Counted from the first letter of the stretch, positions 26,888 to 36,076 are shown. The stretch: 64,000 nucleotides of DNA from Bacteroidales bacterium (GCA_017615795.1 JAFZZK010000005.1:1-64000); one strand, 5' to 3'. The notes: a model not told the origin generated them from the letters alone. Numbers and translations: made by a program.

Positions 26888-29047
26888 ATGAAATTCTTAT
26901 TCAACATGAAAAAGGTCCTGATGCTGTTCGTCGCAACGGCATTTTGCGCCACCACCTTTGCCATCAACCCGCCCGACGAGGGCATGTGGCTCCCCATGTT
27001 CATCAAGAACTACAACTATGCCCAGATGCAGAAATTGGGTCTGCGCCTCACCGCGGAAGAGTTGTATGACATCAACCACTCCTCCCTCAAGGATGCTATC
27101 GTCCAATTGGGCGACGGTTTCTGCACCGGCGAGATGGTCAGCCGCGACGGCCTGATGTTTACTAACCATCACTGCGGCTATTCCTCCGTGGTGGAACTCT
27201 CCACCGTGGAGCACGACTACCTCCAGAACGGATTCTTCGCCATGAGCCGCGAGGAAGAGCTGCCCGCCAGCTTCCACGTCAATTTCCTCGAAAGAATGGA
27301 AGATGTGACCGCCATCGTGCTGGCTGATGTCAAGGATGATGCCACCGAGAGTGCCCGCGAAAAAGCCATCGAGACCGCCATCAAGAAACTCCAGAAGGAA
27401 AATTCCAACGACGGACGCTACAAGGTGGTCGTGAAACCCTTCTACGAAGGCAATGAATACTACATGTTCATCTACACCACGTATGAGGACGTGCGCCTCG
27501 TTTGCGCCCCGCCCAGTGCCATCGGCAAATTCGGCGGCGACACCGACAACTGGATGTGGCCGCGCCACACCGGCGACTTCACCGTGTTCCGCATCTACAC
27601 CGCCCCCGACGGCTCCCCCGCAAAATATTCCAAGGATAACGTCCCATTCCATCCCAAACATTTCTTGCCCATCAGCCTCAAAGGCTACCAACCCGGCGAC
27701 TACACCATGATTTGGGGCTACCCCGGCACTACCGAGCGTTTCATGACCTCCTACGAGGTGCAAAACGCCATTGACGTGAAAGACCCCGCCATCTATGAGC
27801 CCCTCGACATCATCTTGCCTGTCATCAACGACCACATGAATGCCGACGAGGCCGTCCGCCTCAAATATGCCGACGACCACGCCAGCCTCGCCAACTACTG
27901 GAAAAACCAGCACGGCGAAGTCAACAGTCTGAAGAACCTCCGCGTGGTGGAGAAAAAACAGCAACAAGAGAAGGAGCTTACCCAATGGATCAATGCCAGC
28001 AGCGACCGCCAAAAGAAATACGGTTCCTGCCTGAACGACATCAAAAAGGCCGTGGAGGGTGTCAATGGAGATTCTTATAAGGCCATGACAAACGCCAACC
28101 TCTGCCTCAGCGCTTCCGCCACACTGCTCACCGGCTGGCGTACCCGCAACTCCCTCATTCTCAAAAAAGGCGACAAGGGATTCTCCCCCGAAAAAATCGA
28201 TGCTTTGATGAAAGTGTATGAAAAGAACATGGGCAACAAGGACGTTGCTACCGAAATCGACGTCATCATGGCCACGCTTCAGACCTGGGATCGTCTGCCC
28301 GCCGACAAGCGCCCGGACATCAACGGTCTCCTCAAAGGTTACAAGGGAAGCAAGGAGAACTTCAAGAGCGCCCTCGCAAACTCCATCTTCATTTGCAAGG
28401 AGAATTTCGAAAAATTCCTCAACAAGCCCAACAACAAAACACTGGACAAAGACCCTGTCTATCAATATCTGCAGGCTATGACAGGCATGATTATGGTGAA
28501 TCAGCACGTGTACGAAGACCTGGAAAAAGTCGACGTGCCGCGCCGCACCTACTTGGCCGCCCTGAAGGAGATGAACGCCAACACTCCCATGTATCCCGAT
28601 GCCAACAGCACCATGCGTACCACCTACGGCACTGTGTGTGACTATTACCCGGCTGACGGCGTCCACTACAACTACTTCACCACCACCAAGGGCATCCTTG
28701 AAAAGGAGATCCCCGGCGACCCCGAATTTGATGTGCCCAGCAAGCTCAAAGACCTCATCCTCAAGAAAGACTTTGGCCAATATATCGACAAGGACGGCAC
28801 ACTGCACGTCTGCTTCCTCTCCAACAACGACATCACCGGTGGCAACTCCGGCAGCCCGATCATGAACGGCAACGGCGAACTCATCGGCTTGGCCTTCGAC
28901 GGCAACTGGGAAGCCCTCAGCAGCGACATCGTCTTCAACACTGAACTGCAACGCTGCATCAATGTCGACGTCCGCTATGTGCTCTTCGTCATGGACAAGT
29001 ACGGCGGTCAAGGCTACCTGCTGAAAGAAATGGACATCAAAAAATAA
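26888..29047 (+). CDS. S46 family dipeptidyl-peptidase (DPP7-like)
   Basis: 719 residues. Periplasmic serine exopeptidase releasing dipeptides from peptides, central to amino-acid nutrition in asaccharolytic Bacteroidota. Signal peptide 1-25. The chymotrypsin-fold motifs are TNHHCGY (about 92-98) and GGNSGSP with Ser654. In this family the residue 18 after the Ser sets specificity: Gly gives DPP7 (hydrophobic P1), Arg gives DPP11 (acidic P1). Here it is Gly672 (LAFDGNWE). The start may be at 26888 or 26906 (second Met). A strong terminator follows. Confidence 0.93.
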   Translation: MKFLFNMKKVLMLFVATAFCATTFAINPPDEGMWLPMFIKNYNYAQMQKLGLRLTAEELYDINHSSLKDAIVQLGDGFCTGEMVSRDGLMFTNHHCGYSSVVELSTVEHDYLQNGFFAMSREEELPASFHVNFLERMEDVTAIVLADVKDDATESAREKAIETAIKKLQKENSNDGRYKVVVKPFYEGNEYYMFIYTTYEDVRLVCAPPSAIGKFGGDTDNWMWPRHTGDFTVFRIYTAPDGSPAKYSKDNVPFHPKHFLPISLKGYQPGDYTMIWGYPGTTERFMTSYEVQNAIDVKDPAIYEPLDIILPVINDHMNADEAVRLKYADDHASLANYWKNQHGEVNSLKNLRVVEKKQQQEKELTQWINASSDRQKKYGSCLNDIKKAVEGVNGDSYKAMTNANLCLSASATLLTGWRTRNSLILKKGDKGFSPEKIDALMKVYEKNMGNKDVATEIDVIMATLQTWDRLPADKRPDINGLLKGYKGSKENFKSALANSIFICKENFEKFLNKPNNKTLDKDPVYQYLQAMTGMIMVNQHVYEDLEKVDVPRRTYLAALKEMNANTPMYPDANSTMRTTYGTVCDYYPADGVHYNYFTTTKGILEKEIPGDPEFDVPSKLKDLILKKDFGQYIDKDGTLHVCFLSNNDITGGNSGSPIMNGNGELIGLAFDGNWEALSSDIVFNTELQRCINVDVRYVLFVMDKYGGQGYLLKEMDIKK

Positions 29048-29061
29048 ATCCAACGTTCCAT

Positions 29062-29102
29062 AAAAAAACCCCTTCATGTTCGGCATGAGGGGGCTTTTTT
29101 TT
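29062..29102. terminator. Bidirectional terminator after the S46 gene
   Basis: A 10-bp stem (CCCCTTCATG with its complement, one G-U pair) around a 5-nt loop at 29069-29093, then C and T8. An A7 tract precedes it. Confidence 0.85.
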
Positions 29103-29139
29103 ATGGAACCCAACGGGATAAAAGACCCGAAAAAATGTG

Positions 29140-29147
29140 TAAATTTG
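29140..29147 (+). promoter_or_regulatory. -7 element for radA
   Basis: TAAATTTG, 21 bp before the radA start at 29168. It supports that start over an in-frame ATG at 29135, which lies upstream of the element. Confidence 0.6.
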
Positions 29148-29167
29148 CAGCCATAAAGTTTGACCCC

Positions 29168-30544
29168 ATGGCTAAGAACAAAACACAATATTTCTGCAAG
29201 AATTGCGGGGCGCAGTCGGCACAATGGATAGGACGATGTCCCTCTTGTGGGGGATGGAACACCTTCGAGGAAGAGGTCATCGTGCGGGACGAGACGCCCG
29301 CGAAGGGGCGTTCCAACGCGACAGTCACAAAAAGCGCGCCCAAGCCCATCGACGAAGTGTCATTGCAGCAGCTGCCGCGCATCTCCACCACGTTCGATGA
29401 GTTCGACCGCGTGCTCGGTGGCGGCATCGTGGCCGGCTCCATCGTGCTGCTTGGCGGCGAACCCGGCATCGGCAAGTCCACCCTGCTCCTGCAAATGGCC
29501 CTCAACATCAAAGACGCCAAAGTGCTATACGTCTCCGGTGAGGAGAGCGAGGCGCAACTCAAGATGCGCGCCGCACGCCTCTTTGCACAGAAAGCGCCCA
29601 ACTGCTACGTGCTCACCGAAACAGGGTCGCAAGAGATCTTCAAGCACGTGGAGACTCTCAGCCCCGACATCATCATCGTCGACTCCATACAGACCATGCA
29701 GAGTTCGCTGCTAGATTCCGCCGCCGGCTCCATATCCCAACTCAAGGAGTGCGCCGCTGAATTCCAGCACCTCGCCAAAACCACGGGCATCCCCGTGTTC
29801 CTCATCGGGCACATCACCAAGGACGGCACACTCGCCGGACCCAAAATCCTGGAACATATCGTGGACACCGTTCTCCAGTTTGAGGGAGACCAGCATTACG
29901 GCTATCGCATCGTGCGCTGCATCAAGAACCGCTTCGGCTCCACCTCCGAGTTAGGCATCTTCGAGATGACACAAGACGGACTCCATGAAATCCTGAACCC
30001 ATCCGAGATCCTTTTGTCGCAGCACGAGGAGGACTACAGCGGCAACGCCGTGGCATCCATCTTGGAGGGGAACCGCCCCATGATGATCGAGACCCAAGCT
30101 CTTGTCAGCTCCGCCGTCTACGGCGTACCGCAACGTTCAGCCACCGGCTATGACATCCGCCGGATGAACATGCTGTTAGCCGTGCTCGAGAAACGTTGCC
30201 ACTTCAAGCTCGGTGCCAAGGACGTCTTCCTCAACATCGCCGGAGGCGTGCGCGTGGAGGACCCCGCCATCAACCTGGCCATCGTGGCCGCTATCCTCTC
30301 CTCCGCCATCGACATGCCCATCGACACCAAGACCTGCTTCGCCGGCGAGATGGGACTCAGCGGCGAGGTGCGCCCCGTATCCCGTATCGTACAACGCATC
30401 GCCGAAGCCGACAAACTTGGATTCACCCGCATGTTCGTCTCCAAATACAACCTCAAAGGCATAAAAACCTCGGATTATAAAATAAAAATCATCCCCATCA
30501 CAAAAGTGGAGGAGATGATGAAGCAATTGTTTGGAAACAATTAG
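29168..30544 (+). CDS. radA: DNA repair protein RadA
   Basis: 458 residues. RecA-like branch-migration ATPase (RadA/Sms) acting in recombination. The N-terminal zinc finger has Cys10, Cys13, Cys24 and Cys27. Walker A is GGEPGIGKSTLL. The RadA-specific KNRFG motif is present (CIKNRFGSTSELG), and a Lon-protease-like C-terminal domain follows (KDVFLNIAGGVRVEDPAINLA, with GEMGLSGEVRPV). Its stop codon TAG shares bases with the stop of the convergent PspC gene. Confidence 0.97.
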   Translation: MAKNKTQYFCKNCGAQSAQWIGRCPSCGGWNTFEEEVIVRDETPAKGRSNATVTKSAPKPIDEVSLQQLPRISTTFDEFDRVLGGGIVAGSIVLLGGEPGIGKSTLLLQMALNIKDAKVLYVSGEESEAQLKMRAARLFAQKAPNCYVLTETGSQEIFKHVETLSPDIIIVDSIQTMQSSLLDSAAGSISQLKECAAEFQHLAKTTGIPVFLIGHITKDGTLAGPKILEHIVDTVLQFEGDQHYGYRIVRCIKNRFGSTSELGIFEMTQDGLHEILNPSEILLSQHEEDYSGNAVASILEGNRPMMIETQALVSSAVYGVPQRSATGYDIRRMNMLLAVLEKRCHFKLGAKDVFLNIAGGVRVEDPAINLAIVAAILSSAIDMPIDTKTCFAGEMGLSGEVRPVSRIVQRIAEADKLGFTRMFVSKYNLKGIKTSDYKIKIIPITKVEEMMKQLFGNN

Positions 30545-31632
30545 ATTTCGGTAACAAGAGTGTCCAATTCGGATGAATCTTCCGATTCTTTGAAAAAGTA
30601 CGTGTCAGATTCCCTGGGCTCTTGAGCGGGTTTCGCCCAATATCGCTCAATACGCTCTTCCTCCCAGAATCCGTGCATTTTGTCTCCATATTTCCCAGCC
30701 ACGTTCACACCAGAAACAATCATCGTGACGAAGCTCGCCAAAAAGAGCACCAACATGGTCCAAAATGCCCCTTTGTGAATCTTAGAGTCTTGACTGAAAA
30801 GTCGTACACAAAGCAAAACTAATGTAATGGCCGGAATCAAGAGGAAGAGGATGACACTAACCAACAGCAACACTTCCCACGTGCCGAATGCCAGGCCCGG
30901 CAACATATCGAACAGCAACAGGCAAAGGGCGACAAACAGGCCGAGCACACCCGACAACAACATCAATCCCACAAATGCCAGGAACGCGACCATCACAACC
31001 TTGGCAACAGTTCCCAATGCGTTGGAACTGCGTTGCTCTTGCGGCTCGTCTTTGGGCTTGAAATTACGAATATTGTCAATGGTAGGCTCAACACCCTGCA
31101 TCTCAAGCTGTTGGGAAACACTCGTAGCTTCCGGGGCGACAATCCATACTATGACGTACCCCACAAATGTCCATCCTACGCTTATAACGAGAAGCAACAG
31201 GAGCAGCACACGCACCAAAGTCACATCCCAATCGAGGTAGGCGGCAATGCCGGCAGCCACACCACCAATCCGTTTGTTGGTACCATCGCGGTAAAACTTG
31301 CGACGGGGACCACGACTCGGCTGTCCCATGGCCGCACCTACGCCAGCACGCTCTTCCCCACCCGACTGCGTACCCGCTTCGTCGAATTGGTTAGGTGTGC
31401 CAAGCGTCTTGACCACCTCCTCCACATCTTTGATTTCCACCACATTGCGATGCTGCAATTTTTGGTTGAACAACTCCGCGATGCGTGCCTCAATGTCGTT
31501 CATAATCTCCTCACGCTCCGCTTCCGGAAAATGATGGCCCAATTCTGCCAAATAATTGTTCAGTTTATGGTAGGCATCCTCGTCTATGTTGAACACCATG
31601 CCATTCAAGTTGATTGTCAATGTCTTTTTCAT
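30541..31632 (-). CDS. PspC domain membrane protein
   Basis: 363 residues. The N-terminal soluble part (1-85: MKKTLTINLNGMVFNIDEDAYHKL...) is the helical module found ahead of PspC in Bacteroidota. The PspC domain follows (about 112-172: KFYRDGTNKRIGGVAAGIAAYL with DWDVTLVRVLLLLLL and IVWIVAPEA). Three more hydrophobic segments occur near 215-245, 255-285 and 290-315. The gene is 25 bp downstream of padR, and such PadR-PspC pairs are common; PadR probably controls it. The end overlaps the radA stop (TTAG holds both stops). Confidence 0.88.
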   Translation of the reverse strand: MKKTLTINLNGMVFNIDEDAYHKLNNYLAELGHHFPEAEREEIMNDIEARIAELFNQKLQHRNVVEIKDVEEVVKTLGTPNQFDEAGTQSGGEERAGVGAAMGQPSRGPRRKFYRDGTNKRIGGVAAGIAAYLDWDVTLVRVLLLLLLVISVGWTFVGYVIVWIVAPEATSVSQQLEMQGVEPTIDNIRNFKPKDEPQEQRSSNALGTVAKVVMVAFLAFVGLMLLSGVLGLFVALCLLLFDMLPGLAFGTWEVLLLVSVILFLLIPAITLVLLCVRLFSQDSKIHKGAFWTMLVLFLASFVTMIVSGVNVAGKYGDKMHGFWEEERIERYWAKPAQEPRESDTYFFKESEDSSELDTLVTEI

Positions 31633-31657
31633 TGTAATATGTTTTATGTTAATATTT

Positions 31658-32014
31658 TCAATTTACTTGCACATCGCCAGACGTAGCGGTGTTGATTTTT
31701 TCAATGGTACACTTGATGTCGTTCCAAGCGCCCTCCAACTCCTGGAGGAAGCCCCGCCCCTCGTCCGTAAGCTCATAATACTTACGGGGCGGCCCCTGCA
31801 CGGACTCTTGCCACTGATAGGATAGCAATCCGCCGTTCTTGAGCCGCGAAAGCAGTGGATAGAGTGTACCCTCCACCACAATGAGATGCGCCTCCTTCAA
31901 CTCCGAGATTATGTCCGACACATAGACTGGCTTTTTGTTGATAATAAGCAAGATACAGTACTCGAGAATGCCCTTGCGCATCTGAGACGTAACGTTTTCA
32001 GTTGATATTGCCAT
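31658..32014 (-). CDS. PadR family transcriptional regulator
   Basis: 118 residues. Winged-helix repressor: QMRKGILEYCILLIINKKPVYVSDII is the first helix pair, VVEGTLYPLLSRLKNGGLL is the recognition helix, and the wing is SVQGPPRKYYELTDEG. The C-terminal helix dimerises. The start at 32014 (MAISTENVTSQ) fits the promoter at 32036-32043. It precedes the PspC gene and probably regulates this operon itself. Confidence 0.92.
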   Translation of the reverse strand: MAISTENVTSQMRKGILEYCILLIINKKPVYVSDIISELKEAHLIVVEGTLYPLLSRLKNGGLLSYQWQESVQGPPRKYYELTDEGRGFLQELEGAWNDIKCTIEKINTATSGDVQVN

Positions 32015-32035
32015 AGCATTAGTTTTTTTACGCCG

Positions 32036-32043
32036 CAAATATA
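32036..32043 (-). promoter_or_regulatory. -7 element for padR-pspC
   Basis: TATATTTG on the minus strand, 22 bp before padR. Confidence 0.6.
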
Positions 32044-32194
32044 CACTTTTTATAATACCTTGCATTGCAAAGTACTAAAAAAATGAAAATATTTTCTTCA
32101 TAAACATAAGTAGTTAATATTTAAAATTTTACAATAAAGTTTAAAGATTTGAAATGACACACTTGATGATGGATATTGCTGGTTTGGGCACAAC

Positions 32195-32213
32195 TTTGCA
32201 ACTGAGTTGCAAA
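32195..32213. promoter_or_regulatory. 19-bp palindrome, candidate metal-responsive operator
   Basis: TTTGCAACTGAGTTGCAAA is a perfect inverted repeat (9 + 1 + 9). It lies 69 bp upstream of the P-type ATPase start. A -7-like element CAATTTTG is at 32224-32231, so the palindrome would cover the -33 region, a classic repressor position. Its size fits a dimeric Fur/Zur- or ArsR-type regulator; which one is not known from sequence. No such regulator gene is adjacent. Confidence 0.6.
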
Positions 32214-32281
32214 AAATATTGCGCAATTTTGCCGCCGAAATCGCCGGTATTCCCGACACAGGATTGCAAATAATAAGAAAT

Positions 32282-34339
32282 ATGAATATATCGACCCGAA
32301 AAAATTCCGAAGAGTGGCAACATAACCATTCGCATCTGACAAACGAGGCAACATGCGAGCATGCCTGCGAAATGCAGGAACAACATCACAACCATAAATG
32401 TTGCGAACACCATCACGACCATGACCACGAACAAGGCCACCATCACGAGCATCATCATCATGAAGATCTGAGATCCCAAATTTGGAAGATTGCAGCAACC
32501 GTGGTGCTATTGATAGTCGCTGTGCTCATAGAAAAGTTTTACACCCTCAACACATGGCAACTGCTACTGGTCTATCTTGTGCCCTATCTGCTCATCGGCT
32601 ACGACAATCTCAAGGAGGCTGCAGAGGGCTTGGCACACGGGGAGGCCTTCAACGAACACTTCCTGATGTCAATAGCTACCATCGGCGCACTCTGCATCGG
32701 GTTTCTGCCAGGCGCGGAAACACAATATCCGGAGGCGGTCTTTGTGATGCTATTCTTCCAGATCGGTGAGTTGTTCGAGGGCTATGCCGAGGGCCGAAGC
32801 CGCGAAAGCATCGCCCATTTGATGGACATCCGCCCCGACACGGCGACCGTCCTGCGCGACGGGCAGGAAGTCACCATCTCCCCCGAGCAAGTATCAGTTG
32901 ATGAAATCGTCATCGTCCGTCCAGGCGAGAAAATCCCATTGGACGGCGTGGTCATAGAAGGCAGCACTTCCCTCAACACGGTGGCCCTGACAGGCGAGAG
33001 CTTGCCCCGGGACGTAACCATGGAAGACGAGGTCACCTCGGGTTGTGTCAATATCTCCGGCGTCATCAAGATGCGGGTCACCAAGGAGTTTGGCGAGAGC
33101 ACCGTGTCGAAGATCATCCATCTGGTTGAGGACGCCAACGAGCACAAATCCAAAAGCGAAGCCTTCATCACCCGGTTTGCTCGCATTTATACGCCTGTGG
33201 TGGTGGTGGCCGCCCTTGTCCTGGCCCTGTTGCCGCCGCTCTTCTCCGGCCATTTTGCAACAACCTTCCCCGTATGGCTCTACCGCGCCCTGATGTTTCT
33301 GATAGTATCCTGCCCGTGCGCTCTGGTCATCAGCGTGCCGCTCACCTTCTTCGGCGGCATCGGGGGTGCTTCGCGCAAAGGTATCCTCATCAAAGGCTCC
33401 AACTACATGGACGTATTAGCCCAGATAGGCACGGTAGTCTTCGACAAGACCGGAACCCTCACGCACGGTCATTTCGCAGTGGAGGCCGTCCACCCGGGAA
33501 AGTGTGACGAGCACCATTTGCTGCATTTGGCCGCCCACGTGGAACACTTCTCCACCCATCCCATCGGCATCGCCTTGCGCGATGCCTTCCCCGACGAAGC
33601 CACCGACGGCTGCAGGGTCGAGCAGGTGGAAGAGATTGCCGGACATGGTGTCCGCGCCTACGTGGGCCATGATTTGGTATGCGTAGGTAATACCAAGATG
33701 ATGGAGGCTATGGGCATTCCGTGGCACGAGTGCAACCTTACGGGCACCATCATCCATGTGGCCGTCAACGGGGAGTATGCCGGCCATATCATCATCAACG
33801 ACAAGCTGAAGGAGGAGAGTCCCGAAGCCATCGAGCAACTACACCAGGCCGGTGTTTCCCGTGTGGTGATGCTGACGGGCGACCGTCAGGAGGTGGCGGC
33901 AGAGGTCGCCGGCAAGTTGCAGCTCACGGAATTTCATGCTGGATTGCTGCCTACCGACAAGGTGCGGTACATGGAGCACCTGATGCACGAACGTAGTGGT
34001 GAGGGCTTTGTGGCTTTCGTGGGCGACGGCATCAACGACGCACCCGTGTTGGCACGTGCCGACGTGGGCATCGCCATGGGGGGGCTGGGCAGTGAAGCCG
34101 CCATCGAGGCCGCCGACGTGGTCCTGATGGACGACAATCCCTCCAAGGTCGCCGTGGCCATGCGCATCGCCCGCCGCACCCTGTCTATTGCCCGACAAAA
34201 CGTCTGGTTCGCCATCGGCGTAAAAGTCGCCGTGCTGCTGCTCGCCGCATTCGGCGTTGCCACCCTGTGGATGGCCGTCTTCGCCGATGTGGGCGTCACC
34301 GTCCTCGCCGTGCTCAATGCAATGAGAGCCATGCGGTGA
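32282..34339 (+). CDS. Zn2+/Cd2+/Pb2+-type P1B ATPase with His-rich N-terminus
   Basis: 685 residues. Metal efflux pump of the inner membrane. In place of a classical HMA domain, the first 65 residues hold clusters of His and Cys (CEHACEMQEQHHNHKCCEHH, then HDHDHEQGHHHEHHHH). Then come the actuator motif TGES, the transmembrane CPC motif (SCPCALVIS), phosphorylation site DKTGTLTHG, HP motif (STHPIG) and GDGIND. The last helix has FADVGVTVLAVLNAMR, whose Asp marks the P1B-2 (Zn/Cd/Pb) class. The start at 32282 places the operator and promoter just upstream. Confidence 0.95.
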   Translation: MNISTRKNSEEWQHNHSHLTNEATCEHACEMQEQHHNHKCCEHHHDHDHEQGHHHEHHHHEDLRSQIWKIAATVVLLIVAVLIEKFYTLNTWQLLLVYLVPYLLIGYDNLKEAAEGLAHGEAFNEHFLMSIATIGALCIGFLPGAETQYPEAVFVMLFFQIGELFEGYAEGRSRESIAHLMDIRPDTATVLRDGQEVTISPEQVSVDEIVIVRPGEKIPLDGVVIEGSTSLNTVALTGESLPRDVTMEDEVTSGCVNISGVIKMRVTKEFGESTVSKIIHLVEDANEHKSKSEAFITRFARIYTPVVVVAALVLALLPPLFSGHFATTFPVWLYRALMFLIVSCPCALVISVPLTFFGGIGGASRKGILIKGSNYMDVLAQIGTVVFDKTGTLTHGHFAVEAVHPGKCDEHHLLHLAAHVEHFSTHPIGIALRDAFPDEATDGCRVEQVEEIAGHGVRAYVGHDLVCVGNTKMMEAMGIPWHECNLTGTIIHVAVNGEYAGHIIINDKLKEESPEAIEQLHQAGVSRVVMLTGDRQEVAAEVAGKLQLTEFHAGLLPTDKVRYMEHLMHERSGEGFVAFVGDGINDAPVLARADVGIAMGGLGSEAAIEAADVVLMDDNPSKVAVAMRIARRTLSIARQNVWFAIGVKVAVLLLAAFGVATLWMAVFADVGVTVLAVLNAMRAMR

Positions 34340-34508
34340 TGATACAATCATGAAAAAACATGAAGCCCACTGCCAGCTGAACCTTATTCCATTTTTTCCT
34401 CTGTTATTCGCAGAGACAGAGCGTACCCTGCCTTCAACAAGGCAATAACATCATGTCTGTGTATATTCAAAATTTATGTACATTTGCCCCGTTTTTAGCC
34501 TTAAAATC
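34340..34508. other. Intergenic region before AMP nucleosidase
   Basis: No gene is seen. Holds the amn promoter element (34479-34486); no obvious terminator for the upstream ATPase gene was found. Confidence 0.5.
34479..34486 (+). promoter_or_regulatory. -7 element for amn
   Basis: TACATTTG, 23 bp before the ATG at 34509. Confidence 0.6.
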
Positions 34509-35294
34509 ATGTTGAAGACCAAAGAAGAAATTGTACAGAACTGGCTGCCTCGTTACACAGGCATGCAATTGGAAGAATTTGGGCGCTATATCCTGCTGAC
34601 CAATTTTCAGGATTATGTGCAGAACTTTGCCGATATGATGGGGGTGCCCATCTATGGCGAGGGGCGTCCGATGCGCTCGGCCACGAAGGATGACATCACC
34701 ATCATCAACTTCACGATGGGCAGCTCGAACGCTGCGACCATTATGGACCTGCTGACAGCGGTGATGCCCAAGGCCGTACTCTTTTTGGGCAAGTGCGGCA
34801 GTTTAAAGTCCTATATCGGCTTGGGCGAGCTGCTGCTGCCCATTGCCGGCATCCGGGGCGAGGGTACATCCCGCGACTATTTCCCCGAGGAGGTGCCCGC
34901 GTTGCCCGCCTTCAACCTTGAGAAGGCCATCTCCACCACCATCCGCGACTACAGTCTGGACTACTGGACCGGCACGGTCTACACCACCAACCGCCGTGTG
35001 TGGGAGCACGACGAGGAGTTCAAGGACTACCTGCGCCGCATCCGCGCCACCGCCGTCGATATGGAAACGGCCACCCTCTTCTCGGTGGGGTTCTATAACC
35101 GTATCCCGACCGGCGCCCTGCTACTGGTCTCCGACCAACCCATGCTGCCCGACGGCGTCAAAACTGAAAAATCCGACAAGATGGTGAGTGCCAATTACAG
35201 TCTCCGCCACCTGCAAATCGGCATTGACTCCCTAAAGCAGCTCATCAACAAAGGGATTACCGTGAAGCACTTGAAATTCGACTACTACGAATAA
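34509..35294 (+). CDS. amn: AMP nucleosidase (short Bacteroidota form)
   Basis: 261 residues. Hydrolyses AMP to adenine and ribose 5-phosphate. Belongs to the purine/uridine phosphorylase fold; the start MLKTKEEIVQNWLPRYTG and MGSSNAATIMDLL, LFLGKCGSLK and ATAVDMETATLFSVGF are typical of the short form, which lacks the large N-terminal regulatory domain of the enterobacterial enzyme. The stop TAA lies within the A-tract of the following bidirectional terminator. Confidence 0.93.
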   Translation: MLKTKEEIVQNWLPRYTGMQLEEFGRYILLTNFQDYVQNFADMMGVPIYGEGRPMRSATKDDITIINFTMGSSNAATIMDLLTAVMPKAVLFLGKCGSLKSYIGLGELLLPIAGIRGEGTSRDYFPEEVPALPAFNLEKAISTTIRDYSLDYWTGTVYTTNRRVWEHDEEFKDYLRRIRATAVDMETATLFSVGFYNRIPTGALLLVSDQPMLPDGVKTEKSDKMVSANYSLRHLQIGIDSLKQLINKGITVKHLKFDYYE

Positions 35295-35326
35295 AAAAAA
35301 ATCGGGTCAATGACCCGATTTTTTTT
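35293..35326. terminator. Bidirectional terminator between amn and the barrel gene
   Basis: A palindromic stem around ATCGGGTCA/TGACCCGAT, flanked by A8 and T8. It overlaps both stop codons (amn on plus, barrel gene on minus), so one hairpin serves both transcripts. Confidence 0.85.
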
Positions 35327-35918
35327 AGAAGGTATAACCGACTTTTACATCTATGCCGCCACTAAAGGCGTTATTGTAAATGGGACTGGTACGAAGGAAG
35401 AAACCGGCAGTGAAGGAGAAAGCCTTGACCTTGAAACCTGACGCAATCGTGGCGTAGAGACCAAATCCGCGACCTTTAACAGATTCATAGTAGCCTGGGT
35501 CCACAATATCATCCCTATCTAAATCATCGTAATAGATGTCATCCATCGTCCAATAATCACGGGTCCAGAAGTTGAACGTGGTACCGGCGGCAATATTGAT
35601 CAGCGGCTTCAAAGCACGGGGTCTTTCAAAATAGTGACGATAGTTGAGGAACATCGGGATTCCCTGACCGTTGTCAGAGTCAAAAGAATAACCCACACCA
35701 ATACCTATCAAGTCATTGGTGCGATTGAATTTGATGCTATTGACAAAAGTGCCGGTGACGCCACAAACACCACCCAGGAAGAATCCATATTCATTAATCA
35801 TATTGTAGGAGACTTTCTTCTCCGGGGCCGGATTCGAGCTTGTAGACTGTGCGTTAACAGATTGGCTGGCAAGCAAAAGGACAGCCATCATCAGTGAAAA
35901 GAATACGTTTTTTTTCAT
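35325..35918 (-). CDS. Outer-membrane beta-barrel protein
   Basis: 197 residues. Signal peptide 1-23 (ends SVNA). The rest is an alternation of amphipathic beta strands with Gly/Tyr/Phe, e.g. YGFFLGGVCGVTGTFVNSI, IGIGVGYSFDSD and AGTTFNFWTRDYW, ending in the aromatic GIDVKVGYTF. This is the look of an 8-strand OmpW/porin-like barrel. The ligand is unknown. It has its own promoter (35999-36006). Confidence 0.8.
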   Translation of the reverse strand: MKKNVFFSLMMAVLLLASQSVNAQSTSSNPAPEKKVSYNMINEYGFFLGGVCGVTGTFVNSIKFNRTNDLIGIGVGYSFDSDNGQGIPMFLNYRHYFERPRALKPLINIAAGTTFNFWTRDYWTMDDIYYDDLDRDDIVDPGYYESVKGRGFGLYATIASGFKVKAFSFTAGFFLRTSPIYNNAFSGGIDVKVGYTF

Positions 35919-35998
35919 AGATATGTGTATTTTTTAGATTTTTTGATAACGTAGTTTATGTGTTTTTATTGTAGACTTCCTGTCGAAAAATGAGCGCG

Positions 35999-36006
35999 CA
36001 AAAATA
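35999..36006 (-). promoter_or_regulatory. -7 element for the barrel gene
   Basis: TATTTTTG on the minus strand, 81 bp before the start, giving a longer leader than most genes here. Confidence 0.55.
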
Positions 36007-36043
36007 GTAAATTTAGACGATTGTTCGATTTGCGATATACGGT

Positions 36044-36071
36044 CGCAACTCGTAAACCGTAAACCGCAACT
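36044..36071. repeat. Heptamer array (CGcAAcT/CGtAAaC)
   Basis: Four consecutive 7-mers: CGCAACT, CGTAAAC, CGTAAAC, CGCAACT. It starts 5 bp beyond the HSDR_N stop codon on that gene's downstream side. Confidence 0.6.
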
Positions 36072-36076
36072 CCCAC

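Noticed and set aside
26897..29224. 775-codon open frame on the minus strand over the S46 peptidase gene
   Set aside because: It is the antisense shadow of a well-supported gene. Its translation is rich in Val/Gly/His/Asp, as expected from reversed GC-biased codons, and shows no family motif.
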